Source: Polytrichum commune
Lineage: Eukaryota > Streptophyta > Polytrichopsida > Polytrichales > Polytrichaceae
Assembly: GCA_950295325.1 (NCBI GenBank)
Contig: OX485806.1
Coordinates: 16,742,001 to 16,806,000 of the forward strand
DNA: 64,000 bases
Direction of reading: 5' to 3'
Shown here: one piece after another, positions 36,901 to 50,184 of the stretch
How the letters are laid out: each line of letters starts with the position of its first letter
How positions within the stretch are numbered: the stretch's first letter is position 1
Translations under genes and position numbers: made by a program
The notes under the pieces: generated by a model
Told to the model about the DNA's origin: nothing
Seen by the model: the letters and a program-made list of their open reading frames with translations, nothing else
Database searches by the model: none

Positions 36901-39900
36901 GAGAATATTGCTTAGGATGCTCAATTATTAATTTTGTATAAGTTGTTTGATTATTCTTTATTAAATGTGGATTGCCATCAAGAATAGTAGGCTATAGTTA
37001 AGTTTACTCACAATTCAACAAAAACAAGTTCAAGAGACTATAGCCACCATTTTCGTACAAATGTAAAGTGTGGTGGCTCAAATATGTAATCACCACTTAT
37101 GATATGTAGATTTGTTTATGCAATCACATTATCTCTAACGATTCAACACGCAATGAACAAATTCATACAACAAGACGACAAGGTCAAGTTGTTTTTACCT
37201 TGCTTGGCAATTAATCTTACACATTCCTCTCGTTTATTAATATTGTTCACATTCACGTGCATTGCTCTCAAGTAATTGGGATTCCCTGCCTCCTGTAATA
37301 ATCTGATATCTCTCTCTTTCATCTATACACTTATCTCTTGGCTCACGGCCAAGGTTACTTTCTCACCCTATCAATTTTTGAGAATATAGCCCATTTTTAC
37401 TTAATTTTCCATTGTAATCGTTACTCATCATCTACAATCTCCATCTCAATTGGTAATTTTATGCAATTATCTTCTAGTTCAACTGTGACTCGTTGACTTG
37501 CTATGTAGTCTATCGTGGCTAATATTCTCATATCCTATAGAACTTTCACTTGGCTCTAGCTCTAGCTAAATTATTATGCCTCAATTTCCGGATTTATCAT
37601 GAGTTAGGTCATATCCTAACATTTTAATCTCTCTCAATCACTCGATTGCTATGTGCGGTTAATCGACACATAGCCATTCTTGTTGTTGTTTCCAATGATT
37701 ACAACTCAACCACTTACTTACCAATCATCACAATCTCAATTGTACTCACAATTTATCACTTTGGCCACATTCCTTGTGTCCACTCTTCCACTGGACATAA
37801 TCACATTTCATTCACAAAAACTCGCACTCTGATTAACAATCAATTAAGGTTTCAACAAGGCAACCAAACTATATCATGCTTAGGTAATTGTCTTTCTACA
37901 AAAGGCATTATCATACCCTATGCTCCTATCACATGATTCCATTACTACGATCCACCTCTAACTCTCGTGCCCAACTCTCTCGCCTACGCTAACTCTCCCT
38001 AGTTGTCACAACTATAATCTAGTTTTCTATTCAAAACAATTTGTCTCTCTTGTCAAAGAGACCCTCCTCATAGCCAACCTTCTTTAGCAACCGCCAACAG
38101 GTTGACAACTGTTGGTAACCGCTTATAGCCTCTGATTCACACTTTATTTAGCTGTAGGATGTCTTTTCGAATAAATTTACCAATAATTAGCTCCCTGCTA
38201 CTAGTAGGAACAAGATATAGCCAAAAAATTCATACTATAGAGACGCCTCATCGATTCAAACCCGTTTTGATTTGAAATTGTGTTGTGACTTCGTGATTCA
38301 TTCAATTTATTATTTTTGAATAGAATGAACCTTTGTGCATGCGACTTTGGCTTAATTCAGAGAGAGTTTGGTATAATTCGTGTCATTTCAAGAAAGTTAA
38401 GGTTTCAGTATAGTTGTTTTCCTCACTTTCTTGTTTCAAGCAAGGCTTATTGCCAATGGAAGAGAGATTTTAGCATTGCCGATAGCATTTGCAACAGGGA
38501 GGAAGGATTCTAAGCCATAGCTAATTTCTTCAGGGAACTAGTCTAGTCATTTCTATTTTTGAAGATGCTTCTGAAACTATAAATACATGTTTTCCATTTT
38601 TTGTTTTCCAATATTTTCTAATCTGATCATTGGATGATTTTGTTACTATCTAAGACTCATGCTCATTTCTTTGAGATCACAACATGTGTAGCAGGTCCAT
38701 AATGTGGCAATTCTTGATCCATTTTTGATAAAGTTCATTCCAATTATTGGTTTCTAGAGTTTGAAATTGTGATTGCGGCGTTGAAGAAGTTGGCAGGGCC
38801 AACATGGACAATGCAACACCACCACAATATGCAACTTTGAGTTCAAATAATGTAGGGTGGTATGAATTCCATGAAATTAGGTTTATAGTATTTTTAAGAT
38901 ATCATGGTATAATTTTTTTGCAAAAGGTTTATAATGTATACATTCCCCCATCATACCTATAGTGGATGAAAATTTGTTGATGGATGAAAAATGGGTTTAG
39001 GAACATCTGTTGATAAGTTTAGGTAAGTAACGCCGAAGAGATTGGTTTTGGTTATGGTGTTGCATTATGAGAGTTTAGTGTTTTGTTGGCATCTACAAAT
39101 TGTATACCTTCTAGTAATCTAGTGTTGAGACGTTTGCTTTTTATTTTTCACATGAATGAACATGCAGTAGGATTTTCATCACTCTGCTTGGGGATGTCAT
39201 CAGTTTATGCTTCCATAATTAATGCATTTCATGTGTATTGTTGACTGCATTTTAATTTTGTGTATGTATGTTTTGTATTGTGGCTTTATAAAATTGCTTT
39301 GAGTCTAAACTGCATTGGAATGATTATTTGCTTTGCCTTTAGAGATGGTTTATGAAATGAGCCAAAGTTTGGCCTCAATCAGATAACGAACTAGAATTGA
39401 CCACATGTGGAGGATATTCATAGGGCATAACACTCTTCTGACCAACTACTTATTAATTTATAGTAAACATATGATACATGAGAATGACTAACCCTAACCT
39501 TTCAAATTGATTGAAAGGTACTACAAAATATGCATAATTAGAAAATCACCCAAATGAATGGGTCATTTAATTACTTGTGAGCATGATAATACCACGCCCC
39601 CCCCAAATAATAATAATAATAATAATAATAATAATTTGGGTCTTACATAGATGTGCTAATGCACTTTATTCTACATATTTACCCTTGTAGGCAGGCATGA
39701 GGGGTAATAAAAAATTGTTTATAAAACAACACTGTCAAGGGTTTTTAGAGTGAATTTTACCACAAAAAAACCTGTGAGGCATTATCCAAGGATCGCGTCC
39801 AAATGGTTCACTAAATTCGTTTAATTAACAATAAACGATGTAATAAACATTCATGGGGTGCTATAACTTTATGTTAAGAATGTAAGTTTTCATCAAGCAA

Positions 39901-40200
39901 AGTCATTTATGTTGTACAATATTCATATAACCTATTTAATCTTTTGTTGGCAAAAAATGTCATAAATCTATAACCATGTGAAGTTATCTAATCTTTTGTT
40001 AGCAAAAAATGTTGGAAATCTATAACAATATGAAGTTATAGAGTTGTGTAATTCCAAATACCATAGAGGGCATTCTATTTCACCTTTAAATAATGCCAGA
40101 ATGTAGTTTTCACATAGCATGCAAAAGGTTCTCAACCAATGCAAGATTGACACATGACAAAACTTGAACGTATGTATGTATGTGTGTGTGTGTGTGGGCC
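33962..40200. other. Long intergenic region, no gene recognised
   Basis: About 34190-34370 is a diverged direct repeat of about 48515-48690 ('aaggtagatgagg.t.at', 'ttagcttccttaatt', 'gatatttgggttag.cacctt'). A somewhat less AT-rich stretch at 34820-35620 has open frames on both strands (for example 34888-35217 plus, 34810-35010 minus, 35297-35614 plus) without recognisable domains. An AAT microsatellite lies at about 39607-39634. The rest is AT-rich and featureless to me. Confidence 0.45.
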
Positions 40201-40438
40201 GGGGATTCGTGGCACTCAAGTAAAATCATCCGTGCGGATGAAAAAAACACAGGAATCATCTAAATGGCTATTTTTGGGCAATTTTATTCCGGAAATAGAT
40301 TCAAAGGCCCCGAATTAGTCTATTGACGTCACATTCGAATGAATCGGCCCTCAACCCCATAGGGGGGCTTTTTTTATTGGAGCCACTTCATCCACGATAT
40401 CTTGGATGGATGATTTTACTTGAGTGCCACGAATCCCC
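40201..40438. mobile_element. MITE with perfect 31-bp terminal inverted repeats
   Basis: 40201-40231 (beginning GGGGATTCGTGGCACTCAAG) is the exact reverse complement of 40408-40438. The element is 238 bp. GT-rich microsatellites abut both sides (about 40173-40196 and 40443-40480), so a target duplication cannot be read cleanly. The interior contains 'atagattcaaaggc', which recurs at about 23403-23418, hinting at a related remnant there. Perfect ends suggest recent insertion. Confidence 0.9.
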
Positions 40439-40564
40439 AACCGTGTGTGTGTGTGTGTGCGTGTGTGTATGTGTATGTATATGTTTGGCATAATTCAAAG
40501 CTCTCTATGGTAGTAAGTGATGCTAAATACCATAAACAATGTAGAGGTGAAACAAGCATCTCAG

Positions 40565-41138
40565 GGCCGGTTTACACTAGCGACCATGAAGTTGGACCAT
40601 GAAAGATGGCCTTTTCCATGGTTTGACTTGATGGTCCAACTTTCATTGTCCAATTTCTTGAAAAATCAATTTACAAAGTCTCTAGGCCCCTCGATCACTA
40701 GGTGTGAACCGAATGTGGACCAAGAGGAATGAAAATGCCCCAAAAAGTGAATGTGCTGATTTTTTTTTAACATATGCCCAAAAAGGGCAGTTTTGAAAAA
40801 AAATCAAGTTTGACCATCATGTTGTCTTCCTGTGTCTTCATCTTCTCTTCCCTAGAAAAAAATTAATTAAAACTTGATGATAAAAACATTTCTCTGCCAT
40901 GGGCCCTTGCATTTTTCAATGAGAGCACCTTTTTTGCCTCTCCCAGCACAAAACCCGTTGGACATGTCAATGAATAGTGTAGGCCTTAAAATATGTCTTT
41001 TGGGGACTTCGAACTCCACGGTCACACTGACACTTTGTCCTTGGTGTAAACCAAAGTGGTCCCAAGACGAGATAAACAGCAAGTCGTAGATTTTAGAGGG
41101 CCTTGGGACGACTTCATGGTCCATGGTGTAAACAGCTC
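40565..41138. mobile_element. TIR element (GGTTTACAC ends), 574 bp
   Basis: The left end has GGTTTACAC then GACCATGAAGT; the right end mirrors it as ACTTCATGGTCCATGGTGTAAAC. The flanks carry CTCAG on each side (40560-40564 and 41139-41143), a possible 5-bp target duplication. A longer, diverged relative lies at about 43820-44790. No coding capacity was recognised. Confidence 0.75.
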
Positions 41139-41143
41139 CTCAG

Positions 41144-43819
41144 GCTCTTGAAATAATATCATATTACCCCTACAAGTAAAGAAAATTGTAAAACTACAGT
41201 AAATCGCTGCTCAAGTACAATATTTTCAAATTGTCAACCACTGTAGTGCGATGAGATGATACTCTATCATCCGCATATGGCAAGGTGTCGTCACCTGTTG
41301 GAGAGGAGGAAGAACTTGACTCTAGTTGCCGATGTTTAACAACTTGACTCCACACTACTCAGTCGGGCTCATGTCATTATGGTCACTTTGTGTCAAATCG
41401 TCGTGTTGTGAAACTACCGCACTTCTATTAGCGCCAGTTGCCTACTTGCAATCAGAATGAGTTTCTTATTGACATAAATTCATAGACGCGATTCTGTTGA
41501 TGGTTGCAAATTGACCTGCATTGAATTCTTTGTGGTCCGAAAGATTCTCCATCATATGATTCAGCTCCACTGTGATATATTGGAAGAATTGGCCATTCTT
41601 CTTAGGAAAGCAGCCGTAGATCCTCTTTTTGTGCAGGATTTTTTGGAGACAGTGCGACTCTAAAGTAGTAAAAATTCACACGCACAACGAGTTCACTTCT
41701 TTAGAGAAAATTCGGAAAATCGTCGCAGGCTGTTTTGCATTTGTGGTTTGACATGACTAGTTCTATCTGTGTGAACTAAACCTCACCTTGAACAGTAGTG
41801 ATTTATCTTGAGAGATTATCTGGAGCTTACCTTTGCATAGGTAGACATATTGTTCTTGTCAAAGAATTTTTTTAAGATAACCTGGTTTTGAAGTGATATG
41901 GAGCTCTTTTCAGTAGGTTCAGAGTCTTTCAGATTTTACCACAATACTTCCAACTTTGAGGTCAGAGTGTTACTGATTCAGAACCTCCTTGTGTAAGATT
42001 CAGAAATCATTCAAATTAGATGATGGAAGCTTCCAAGTGTTTGTTGCCAGACTTGCTCACAGATCTACTGTGTGTGTTCTTGATGCATTCGAACAGGCCC
42101 AGGTATGCACTATACTGATTAACCCAATTAGTGCGTGTTACTCTTCGGAGTTACACAGTGCAATAAAGTCTTACTCGTGAGTTCAATTTTTACCAACGAA
42201 AGTTCAATGGTTGTTCGGACATTGTAGAACATAAATGACTGTGCTTGATAAGATGTGATGTTCTCATTGAATGGTTATAGCACTGAGTAACTCCGAATAG
42301 TGACACACATTGCTTGGGATAATCAGTGTAGAATCTTCTGTTTCATTGACGTATTTATGTTTAGTTCTATCTGCATCTTCTTCATTTTGTGTCTCAACCA
42401 AGTTCGAGAGCTTCTTACAATACTGGATTTTAATGTCATATTCGTTTGTCAACTTTGTGACATTCTAAGTTTCTATTGAGAGAAAGTGTCATACTTGTGA
42501 CATTATTGCGCTCAATAAGTTGACATTAACGCAATCAAAACACATCATATCTTGTTGCATGTCCAGTTTCCTATGTCATGAAATGTGTGTTGGAGGCTTT
42601 AGTGGCAACATACCACGGGGCACAAGAGAGACACGAACCGCTTGAGACAAAAGGGATATTTTCAGGAGGGCCATGAAATAATGCACATATTCAAGAGATA
42701 TTCACATATTTGATAGATATTCTTGAATTCTCTATGTTATATTCTTAAAAAGAAGTCCCATTACTCTCAGTTTTCAAAGACTTGGATGAGTTTTACTTTG
42801 AAACATTAAATGAAGCCCTGTCTTTTGTCGCGCCACGTTTTCTAGTGGAACACCGGTTACCCCCCTCGCGACATGACAGGATGTTACTTAATGTGCATCA
42901 TGACAGGATGGGTCGATAATTAACTTGGTAAATAATATATCTTCCTCTTTTTACACGCAGGTTGCCATGTATATTTGAAAGGGAAAAGTGGAGGTTGTAA
43001 ATGCAGAACGCAAATGTGACAGAATTAGTACAAGTTCCACTTAACCATCATATGTTCAGGTCATCACAATCAAGCTTGTTTTCTAAAACCAATCTTTCTT
43101 CATCGAATTGGTGATAGCTAGATTACAGAGAGCCTACTTAGTCTTTACTCAATAAGTTTCTGAGAACACCATCATGTGATTGCTTCTGCATCCTATCTTG
43201 TATTCCCTGTGTACTTTCAGTGACTCCGATACTTTTCATGTGTCAAGTTGTAGCATCGCTCACATGATGATGCCTTCAAAATCGCAGCACAATCACAAAA
43301 GAGACGAAAATGGCAGAAGGTATATCTTCTGAGTGACAAGCTTAAGAGTAGTTGTAATTTGCAGAATGACCTCTAATCCAAGGTGCAGACAAGTGCATCA
43401 TCATGTCACCTTCTTCTTTGTGTAAACATGTGCTTCTATGTAACACAAAAAGGTGTTAATTTGATAGCAACACCCAGTCAAGAATCTGCGGCGGTTGGAT
43501 AGAAATCTTGCAAAGGACTCACAAACATCTGTCAAGCTTTCTGAGATCTTTTTTGTCAAGATTGCATGTTGGGACTCGGACCGTCGAAAACATTTGCTGG
43601 CCTGGCCACACTCTGTCTCAATAATAAATAGACATCTGATCCTTCAAAGGCAGATCGGTTGTGCATAGAAGGGCCCTTCAAATTTCTGGAAGGAGTTTCT
43701 TGTCATTGGAATGTAAATACTAGATAGGTTTATCGATTTACATGTGAATGTAAGATGGAATAAGCATATGGTTTCTTCATTCCTGGAATGTTCCATGAAT
43801 CTTTCAATGCCTGGCAAAG
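41144..43819. other. Intergenic, nothing recognised
   Basis: Only short frames are present. 42100-42180 and 42260-42320 share a rough inverted motif ('gtgttactcttcggagttac' against 'gtaactccgaatagtgacac'), so a small foldback may be present. Confidence 0.4.
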
Positions 43820-44790
43820 CAGGTATCCATCGTGGACCATGAAGTTGTCCGATGTCATATGGCCTTTTTTCAACGGTCACACTTCCATGGTCAAATTTAT
43901 GGAAAAAAAATACAATTTTCAAAGCCCTTGGGGCCCTCACTAGGTGTAAACCGACGTGGAACAAGAGGAGTGACCATGTACCAAAAAGTGGATATGCTGG
44001 GTTTTTCGTATTGTGCCCAAAAAGGGGAGTTTTGGATTTCTTCTTCGTTTCTTCATGTTTTATCTTTTCCCCTTCTTCTACCCTTCTTTCCTCTTGACTG
44101 CTATAACGCATGGTAAAATATATTTTTATTATGATTTTATTTAAGATGACTATTGGTAGCGAGACGACCTTTTTAGCCTCTCTATCTGCAAGACATGTTG
44201 AACCACGACAATGGATAGTGTAGGCTTGGAAACAAGAAAACGGTAGAACCGTGAGGCTCTGTCCTTTATTATGAAAGACTATAATTGTAGTTGTCCACTT
44301 TGCTCATGTCAATTCATGGCTATTCACTATACCAAACCTTTCTTGGATTTTGTGCACCTTCTTCTCAAATACAGGTCAAGGATTGAAGCTACTCATTTAT
44401 CACCCAAATTTTTTAAAATAAATAATCAAGAACTACCGAAACAACTATAGTTAACTAGATTTATTTCAATGCATTCTAGGGAGCACTTGTATATATATAT
44501 ATATAAAACTATAGTTAACATCCACATTAAATACAGTGGACCAAAAATAACAAGAACAAGTAACGTTCAAGTGTGAACACAAAGTGGTTAGGAAATTTGC
44601 TCTTGAAACGAAGAAGTTGATGCATAGTCTCTGTCCTATAGACAGAGCCAATAAACCTTTTGAAGACCTCAAACTCCACGGTCATTGTGACATTATTTCC
44701 TTGATGTAAACCAAAGTGGTCCCAATTGCCAATCACATAGTTTAGGGAGTAAGGAATGACTTCATGGTCCATGATGTAAAACAACCCTTG
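43820..44790. mobile_element. Diverged longer relative of the 40565 element
   Basis: 43834-44040 aligns with 40585-40800 ('accatgaagttg', 'aggtgtaaaccga.gtgga.caagagga', 'tgcccaaaaaggg'). 44165-44235 aligns with 40925-40985 ('tttttagcctctc', 'gaatagtgtaggc'), and 44670-44790 with 41010-41130 ('ctccacggtcat', 'gatgtaaaccaaagtggtccca', 'gacttcatggtccatg'). An insertion of about 380 bases lies between. The ends are decayed. Confidence 0.7.
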
Positions 44791-45177
44791 ATCAATGAAG
44801 GAGGCCACGATATTTTTCCAATAAGTAAGTAAGTACCGTGATGTATGACACAGCTTTATCCATACATTCCACGTATGATACAACTTGTGTATGTGAGGCC
44901 ATCTCCACTAGTCATTGTATATTTAACATACGACCAAAAATATCCCACATATATTTAGACTCAGAAATTTCTATAGAGGATCCATGTCATCGTTGAAAAG
45001 ATACCTATGTGATGTACACTAACAAAAACAAGTAAAATATCCCTCCATTCTTCCTTTCCTCTTTCCTTCCTTGTAATTGCCTTCACCTTTCTCTTCCTCC
45101 TTTCATGCCTTATGCACTTCTTGGGTCTGCCTTTTTCACTGTCTGCCCTTGCCCTCATATCCATTGTATTTAAATAA

Positions 45178-45510
45178 GCACTACACTAAATATGATATTA
45201 AGTGTTTGATACAAACGCATACACTAAATATCACTAACCCTATGAAAGTAAGTAACATTAATGTAAACTCAAACACTAAATATCAACTATGGTAATATAT
45301 GGAAGTTACATGCACGAATTTATTGTTAGTAAGAATATGAAAAAAATCAACAATGATAAAAAGAGAAGGGAAGTGATGGTAGGGAAGGTGGCGGTGCATT
45401 TATGTCTAACACTAATTATCAAAGAATTGAAATTTAATGTTGAGCAGGATAGGGTGGTAAGAAGATTAAATATAATCAAACACTAAATATCATATTCAGT
45501 GTAATAGGTT
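45178..45510. mobile_element. MITE with ACACTAAATATGATAT ends, copy 1
   Basis: It starts CACTACACTAAATATGATAT and ends 'aacactaaatatcatattcagtgta'-like. It matches the element at 46077-46362 in reverse orientation, including 'tcatagggttagtgatatt' and 'acataaatgcaccgccac' stretches in one or other strand. A pure A run of about 23 bases (45514-45536) follows. Confidence 0.8.
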
Positions 45511-46076
45511 CCACAAAAAAAAAAAAAAAAAAAAAAAGCAAAGGCATGCAAGAAGTGCTAGAATAATCAACGAAAATAGAAGATATCCAACTACTAATTA
45601 AATATCCCCCAAAAAGTGCATCGTCAACCTTAATTGGATCGATTTATCATTCCATTTCGTTTCAACAACCGCGATTATCCATTGCATGCGTACGTGATCT
45701 AGTAGGTCCCTAAGTCCCTTCCCGAATTCGTCGAGGCTTATTCCTAGGCTTCATGTTACCCATTGTCCCTTGCTCCCATTTGTGGTTACTACTTAACTTG
45801 CAAAGAGTTGTGGAGCTTCTCACAGTACAGTAGTGACCCAAATGGAATAAGACCCACATACATTGAGTCCACTTCAGTGTCTGGGGAGATTTTGGACAAA
45901 CTCGGTCGAGTTCCGGACCCAGTGTTTCGAAGCGCATCCCGTTACATGCTGACATCTTTCAGTAACGTTCTCTTTATTAATGTACGGTATAAATTCGTCG
46001 TCTCCCCTAAAATGTTTGACAAATTTTCCTGGAGTCTTGAACTTGAACTTCTCGAAATAGATCGGCTCATCTGTAA

Positions 46077-46362
46077 CTACACAAAATATGATATTTAGTG
46101 TTTTACCACCCTACTCTGTTCAACACTAATTTTCAATTCTTTGATAATTAGTGTTAGACATAAATGCACCGCCACCGCCTTCCTTGTTGCCACCTCTTTC
46201 CTACTAAACACTAAATTCGTGCATGTAACTTTCACATATTACCATAGATGATATTTAGTGTTTGAGTTTACATTTAATGTTACTTACTTTCATAGGGTTA
46301 GTGATATTTAGTGTAGTGTTCGTATTTAGTGTATCTAACACTAAATATCATATTTTGTGTAG
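46077..46362. mobile_element. MITE with CTACACAAAATATGATAT ends, copy 2 (inverted)
   Basis: The terminal 24 bases (beginning CTACACAAAATATGATATTT) are perfect inverted repeats. It is the reverse-complement relative of 45178-45510, about 570 bases away, so a transcript across both could fold into a long hairpin. Confidence 0.85.
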
Positions 46363-46577
46363 TGGTCCGATCTCGTGGTTTTAGATTCTTCAGTCTACAC
46401 AGGAAAAAGACTTGGACGAAATCTGAATTGCACAGGACAAATGCTCATGGGGTGAAACACAATTAATTGGTCCTTTCCTGATGCAGATATATATATATGC
46501 CATTCCGTCATTGGGCATGTCATGGAAATGAGAGGGACTTTGATGCATACAAAGGAATCCAACAAAGAGACCAATGA

Positions 46578-47010
46578 GCAGGGAGAACCAGAACGCTAGT
46601 TACAGATGAACCGCTTGAAGGCCTTCAAGACTTCAGGGAATCCATCATTTTAGGGGAATCTATAGAAGAATATACCTCGATTTAATAAAGAAAACCTGAA
46701 AGATCACAATATGTAACCGGCTCGGCTTGCAAACACCCAGATTTTGACCAAGGATGCCCAAAAAATCAGCCCCGACACTGAAAGAGACCCATTAACGACA
46801 CCAGGGCACTGCTTGGGGAGAACCGGTGGTTGGTTACAGATGAACCGGTGGAGTTTGAGAAATACACTGGTTGAAGCTCGAGACTTCAGGAGGATGAGCG
46901 ATCAATGTAGAGGAATCTATAGAAGAATGAATATACCCCGAATGAATAAAAGCAACACTGGAAGATGTCAACATGTAACCGGTTGGATTTAGAATCACAG
47001 TTAGCATCTT
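46578..47010. repeat. Two tandem copies of a dispersed repeat
   Basis: About 46578-46775 and 46815-47010 share 'ggttacagatgaacc', 'gacttcagg', 'gaggaatctatagaagaat' and 'tgtaaccgg'. A third copy lies at about 59290-59520. Confidence 0.75.
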
Positions 47011-47015
47011 GACTG

Positions 47016-47519
47016 AGGACCGCTTTACACCTAGACGCCGGCCGATTGCATGAAATTTCAGCCCCTTTTGGGTTGGAGGCCGGCCTCAACTACACATTAT
47101 AATAAGAATTATGATGGGGGCCAATTTTCCCACATGTAAAGGCCTTAGGGCCAAGAAGCTAGGCCGAATCAATAAATCTAGCATAATCTAGCACAAAGTC
47201 GTTCAAATTTCCACATAATCCAACGAATACGGTTCGCTAAAAAAATCATATTTTTATTTTATTTTAAAATTTTTTATTGAAATATGACATTGGTCCCAAG
47301 GCCAAGAACTGGCCTTCCATTTTGGGTGCACCCAATTCAACGAGCTCGGGCCGTGTCATATCATGCATTTTTTGATTAAAATTTTCATACCACCAAATCG
47401 GCCGGACCTCTCAATGTAAAGGGATTGGGGCCGATTTCAGCCTTTTGACCCATCACAAGGGAAGATTTCAAACCTCCTCCACAACGAATCAGCCCGGCCT
47501 CTAGGTGTAAAGCAGCCCT
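47016..47519. mobile_element. TIR element (GCTTTACACCTAGA ends), 504 bp
   Basis: The left end, AGGACCGCTTTACACCTAGA, is mirrored at the right by 'tctaggtgtaaagcagccct'. The interior contains several 'ggccgg' and 'ggcc' patches and an AT stretch. The ends resemble those at 40565-41138 (TTTACAC), so the two may be distantly related. No target duplication could be defined. Confidence 0.7.
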
Positions 47520-47563
47520 AGACTATGCCCCAAAACTTCCCGGGCCCTGCACCAGGGAATATA

Positions 47564-47588
47564 TGTGTGTGTGTGTGTGTGTGTGTGT
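47564..47588. repeat. GT microsatellite
   Basis: An uninterrupted TG run immediately downstream of the TIR element. Confidence 0.9.
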
Positions 47589-47589
47589 T

Positions 47590-50184
47590 GTGGATTTCAA
47601 CCAATAACAGCATAGGCAGTCAGTAGTACACAAGAGGAATATGTTGGGTGGCATCTTCTTTTTATGTGAAACCCGGGGATGAAGGCCGACTGGATGAGAC
47701 CTTATCCTTCCAGGAGCCACCATGGATGTGGGAAGTGGCTCTCGTCCAATGGTTAACAAAAGCTCAAGCAAAGTTGGAACCACCATGCACACATATTATA
47801 ATTACCAAGTAAAATAGAGTCAACACATGCCATGCCTTGCTTTGCTTTGGCTTGGCTTGGCTTGGTTTTGCTTGGGAATGAGGAACATGGCCCTGTGTTT
47901 GAAGCTCTCGTGCATTTGTGACGAGTTTCACGCGACTCTCAAGCCTCGTTCACTCTAACATACATGCATGAGGTATGTGGGCATTAGTTGGTTCGTTTTT
48001 CATGCTCCCCGACTTCTACGAATTCGATTCACATAGGAAAACTTGTGTTGTATTAGCAAATCTATAATAGAATGCATGTGCAAGCAACCGGGTTGAAAAT
48101 CGGATCTCCTTTTATTTAGTCATGGTTATCGGAACCGCGTGTTTGTTGATTTCTTGATTGGAGACATAAGTCCTGCCAATTGTGTTCACTTTGAGTGTAG
48201 AGTAAGTATTGATATTTAAAAAAGTAATCCGAGATCTTTTAAACATGTGTCTTTACGAATTTTTGCTCTTTGATCCTCGCCGAACCACATACCAATCAAA
48301 TTTAGGGGTCCGATTGAGAAAACAGGGAGCCGCTTAAAAGACCCATCTACCTTTTGCCCTCACTTCCAGGCCTCAAATCGTCTCATCCTTACCTGATCCA
48401 TTCCTGTAGAAAAATAGTTTTAGGGTTTTGAGTGCCTACTAATGCTTACTACTGCACTGTGTACCCTTCAAGTTGGCAAGGGAGAAGACAAAATCAACAA
48501 CAATGTAAGGTAGATGAGGCTAATCTAGTTAGCTTCCTTAATTCAACACCTATTTTTGGCTCCTAATTATCAATACAGTCGCTCTAATTCGGTGAATTTG
48601 GTCATATTGAATTAGTTGTGATCTTGATGATATTTGGGTTAGCCACCTTCATAGAAATCAAACTAGAGTAGAGGTGCCCATAACCAACCACTTAAGAGAT
48701 ACTACAACATGTCTGAAGAAGTATAAGGCGGTGCAAATGTTTTCCATGTAGGAAGATAGATAGAAATCATGATGATTTCTATAGTTTTTTTTGGTAATTT
48801 TATTCCTTAAAGTTGAAGCTATTATAAAGTTTTCAAGCTAGAAGTTGGTCCAAACATATTACTAATGTCTAGAGTCTACCATAACCGTTCATTCCTCCTC
48901 ACTTTAACACTCAAAACTAGGACATGTGTCATGGCACTACTGGTTCCAACATGATTGAAAGTGAGTCCCAACGTGATTGAAAGTATGGTATCCCATAGAT
49001 TGCTAATGGGGTCCTGATTGTGAATAAGCGCCTCTACTATACACCCACTAACCTCCATAATTGGGAGTGCTACCCACTGAGCCCTACCACGATTGATTTT
49101 TTTGTGAACAACCTGGGCAAATTTGGAGGCGACATGTGGTTGCAAGGTGCCAACCAACTTGTATTGTGGGTATTCTAAAAATGAAAAGCTAGTTTGGCAA
49201 CATTTTATTTTACCCACGACCGCATGGGAGCCAAAACTAAATTAAGTTGATGTGGTTGTTAGACAATTACACCAACAATCTAAATCGGTTGAATAAAAAT
49301 GCAAAGCCTTTGCGGAAAAACTCACAAACTAGGATCCATGGTGAACCTCTTGTATTAAACCCGCATCGTTTCCGGACAACTCTAGGATCAAAATGTCTTA
49401 TCATAAAACTTACCAAACTTGTCATATCACTTGGGTCACAAGTTTGCTTGCCATAGAGTGAATGACATCACGAAGGTAGTTGGTGTACCTTTGAAATAGA
49501 ACTAACAACTTACAAAAAGAAATTCATATTGGGAGCCTCCATAGACGAGGTGGGAACGCTAGTACCCAACGCTCCCAACGTTTCCGACGTGCCCATAATT
49601 TGGTGATGCTCCGGAGGACGTGACCCAAGAGGTGCTCCTTTGGCCCTCGCACATTTCTTTCGAACGTGGGTGCCATATTCCCGTTGGATTGATTCACTTT
49701 CCAGATCCTAGCCGTCCGTATGGAAAGACAACGGAAAGACGAGAGGTCGGTGACTGGTGGCGTCCGGTGGAAGCGACCTGGTGTAGGCGGTCTGCTTGCA
49801 AGGTGGCGGGCTATAGGCTTGAGACGGTGTAAGGCGACCGGCTATGGCCGGCGAAGTCACGATTAGTGAGCCAGTGGTAAGAAGATGGGAAGCCAACGTG
49901 GGCCGCAGTTCAATCTCCCTTCCCTATCTTCGTTGTTTCTTCACACACCGCAAATTGGACTCTTCTACAGTCGAATTCCCGAAGAGTTCTGTGCAACCAT
50001 TCGGATTGGAGTGCACGCTTGCGGCAATTCGGATCTCGTGACCACAGAAATCGAGAGGAACGATTCAGTATCGAGGGAATTCGAGTTGTCTTGAAAAGGG
50101 GAGCTTTCGAAGCTTCGGATTGCCTTGGATTTGGTTGCGCTGGGACTCAACATTCTCGTTGTGTATGGGTTGAAGCCTCAGGAG
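47590..50184. other. Intergenic DNA and leader of the DUF2358 gene
   Basis: 47820-47870 has short GCTTTG/GCTTGG repeats. About 47920-48330 is a dispersed repeat related to 480-830. About 48515-48690 is a diverged direct repeat of 34190-34370. From about 49560 the DNA becomes GC-richer, probably the promoter and 5' leader of the plus-strand DUF2358 gene, with a pyrimidine-rich stretch at about 49912-49945. Reading frames in this leader overlap on both strands and are not treated as genes. Confidence 0.45.

Noticed and set aside
45514-45536. Long A run as a retrotransposon poly(A) tail
   Set aside because: It sits beside a MITE, and no LINE or SINE body could be found upstream.
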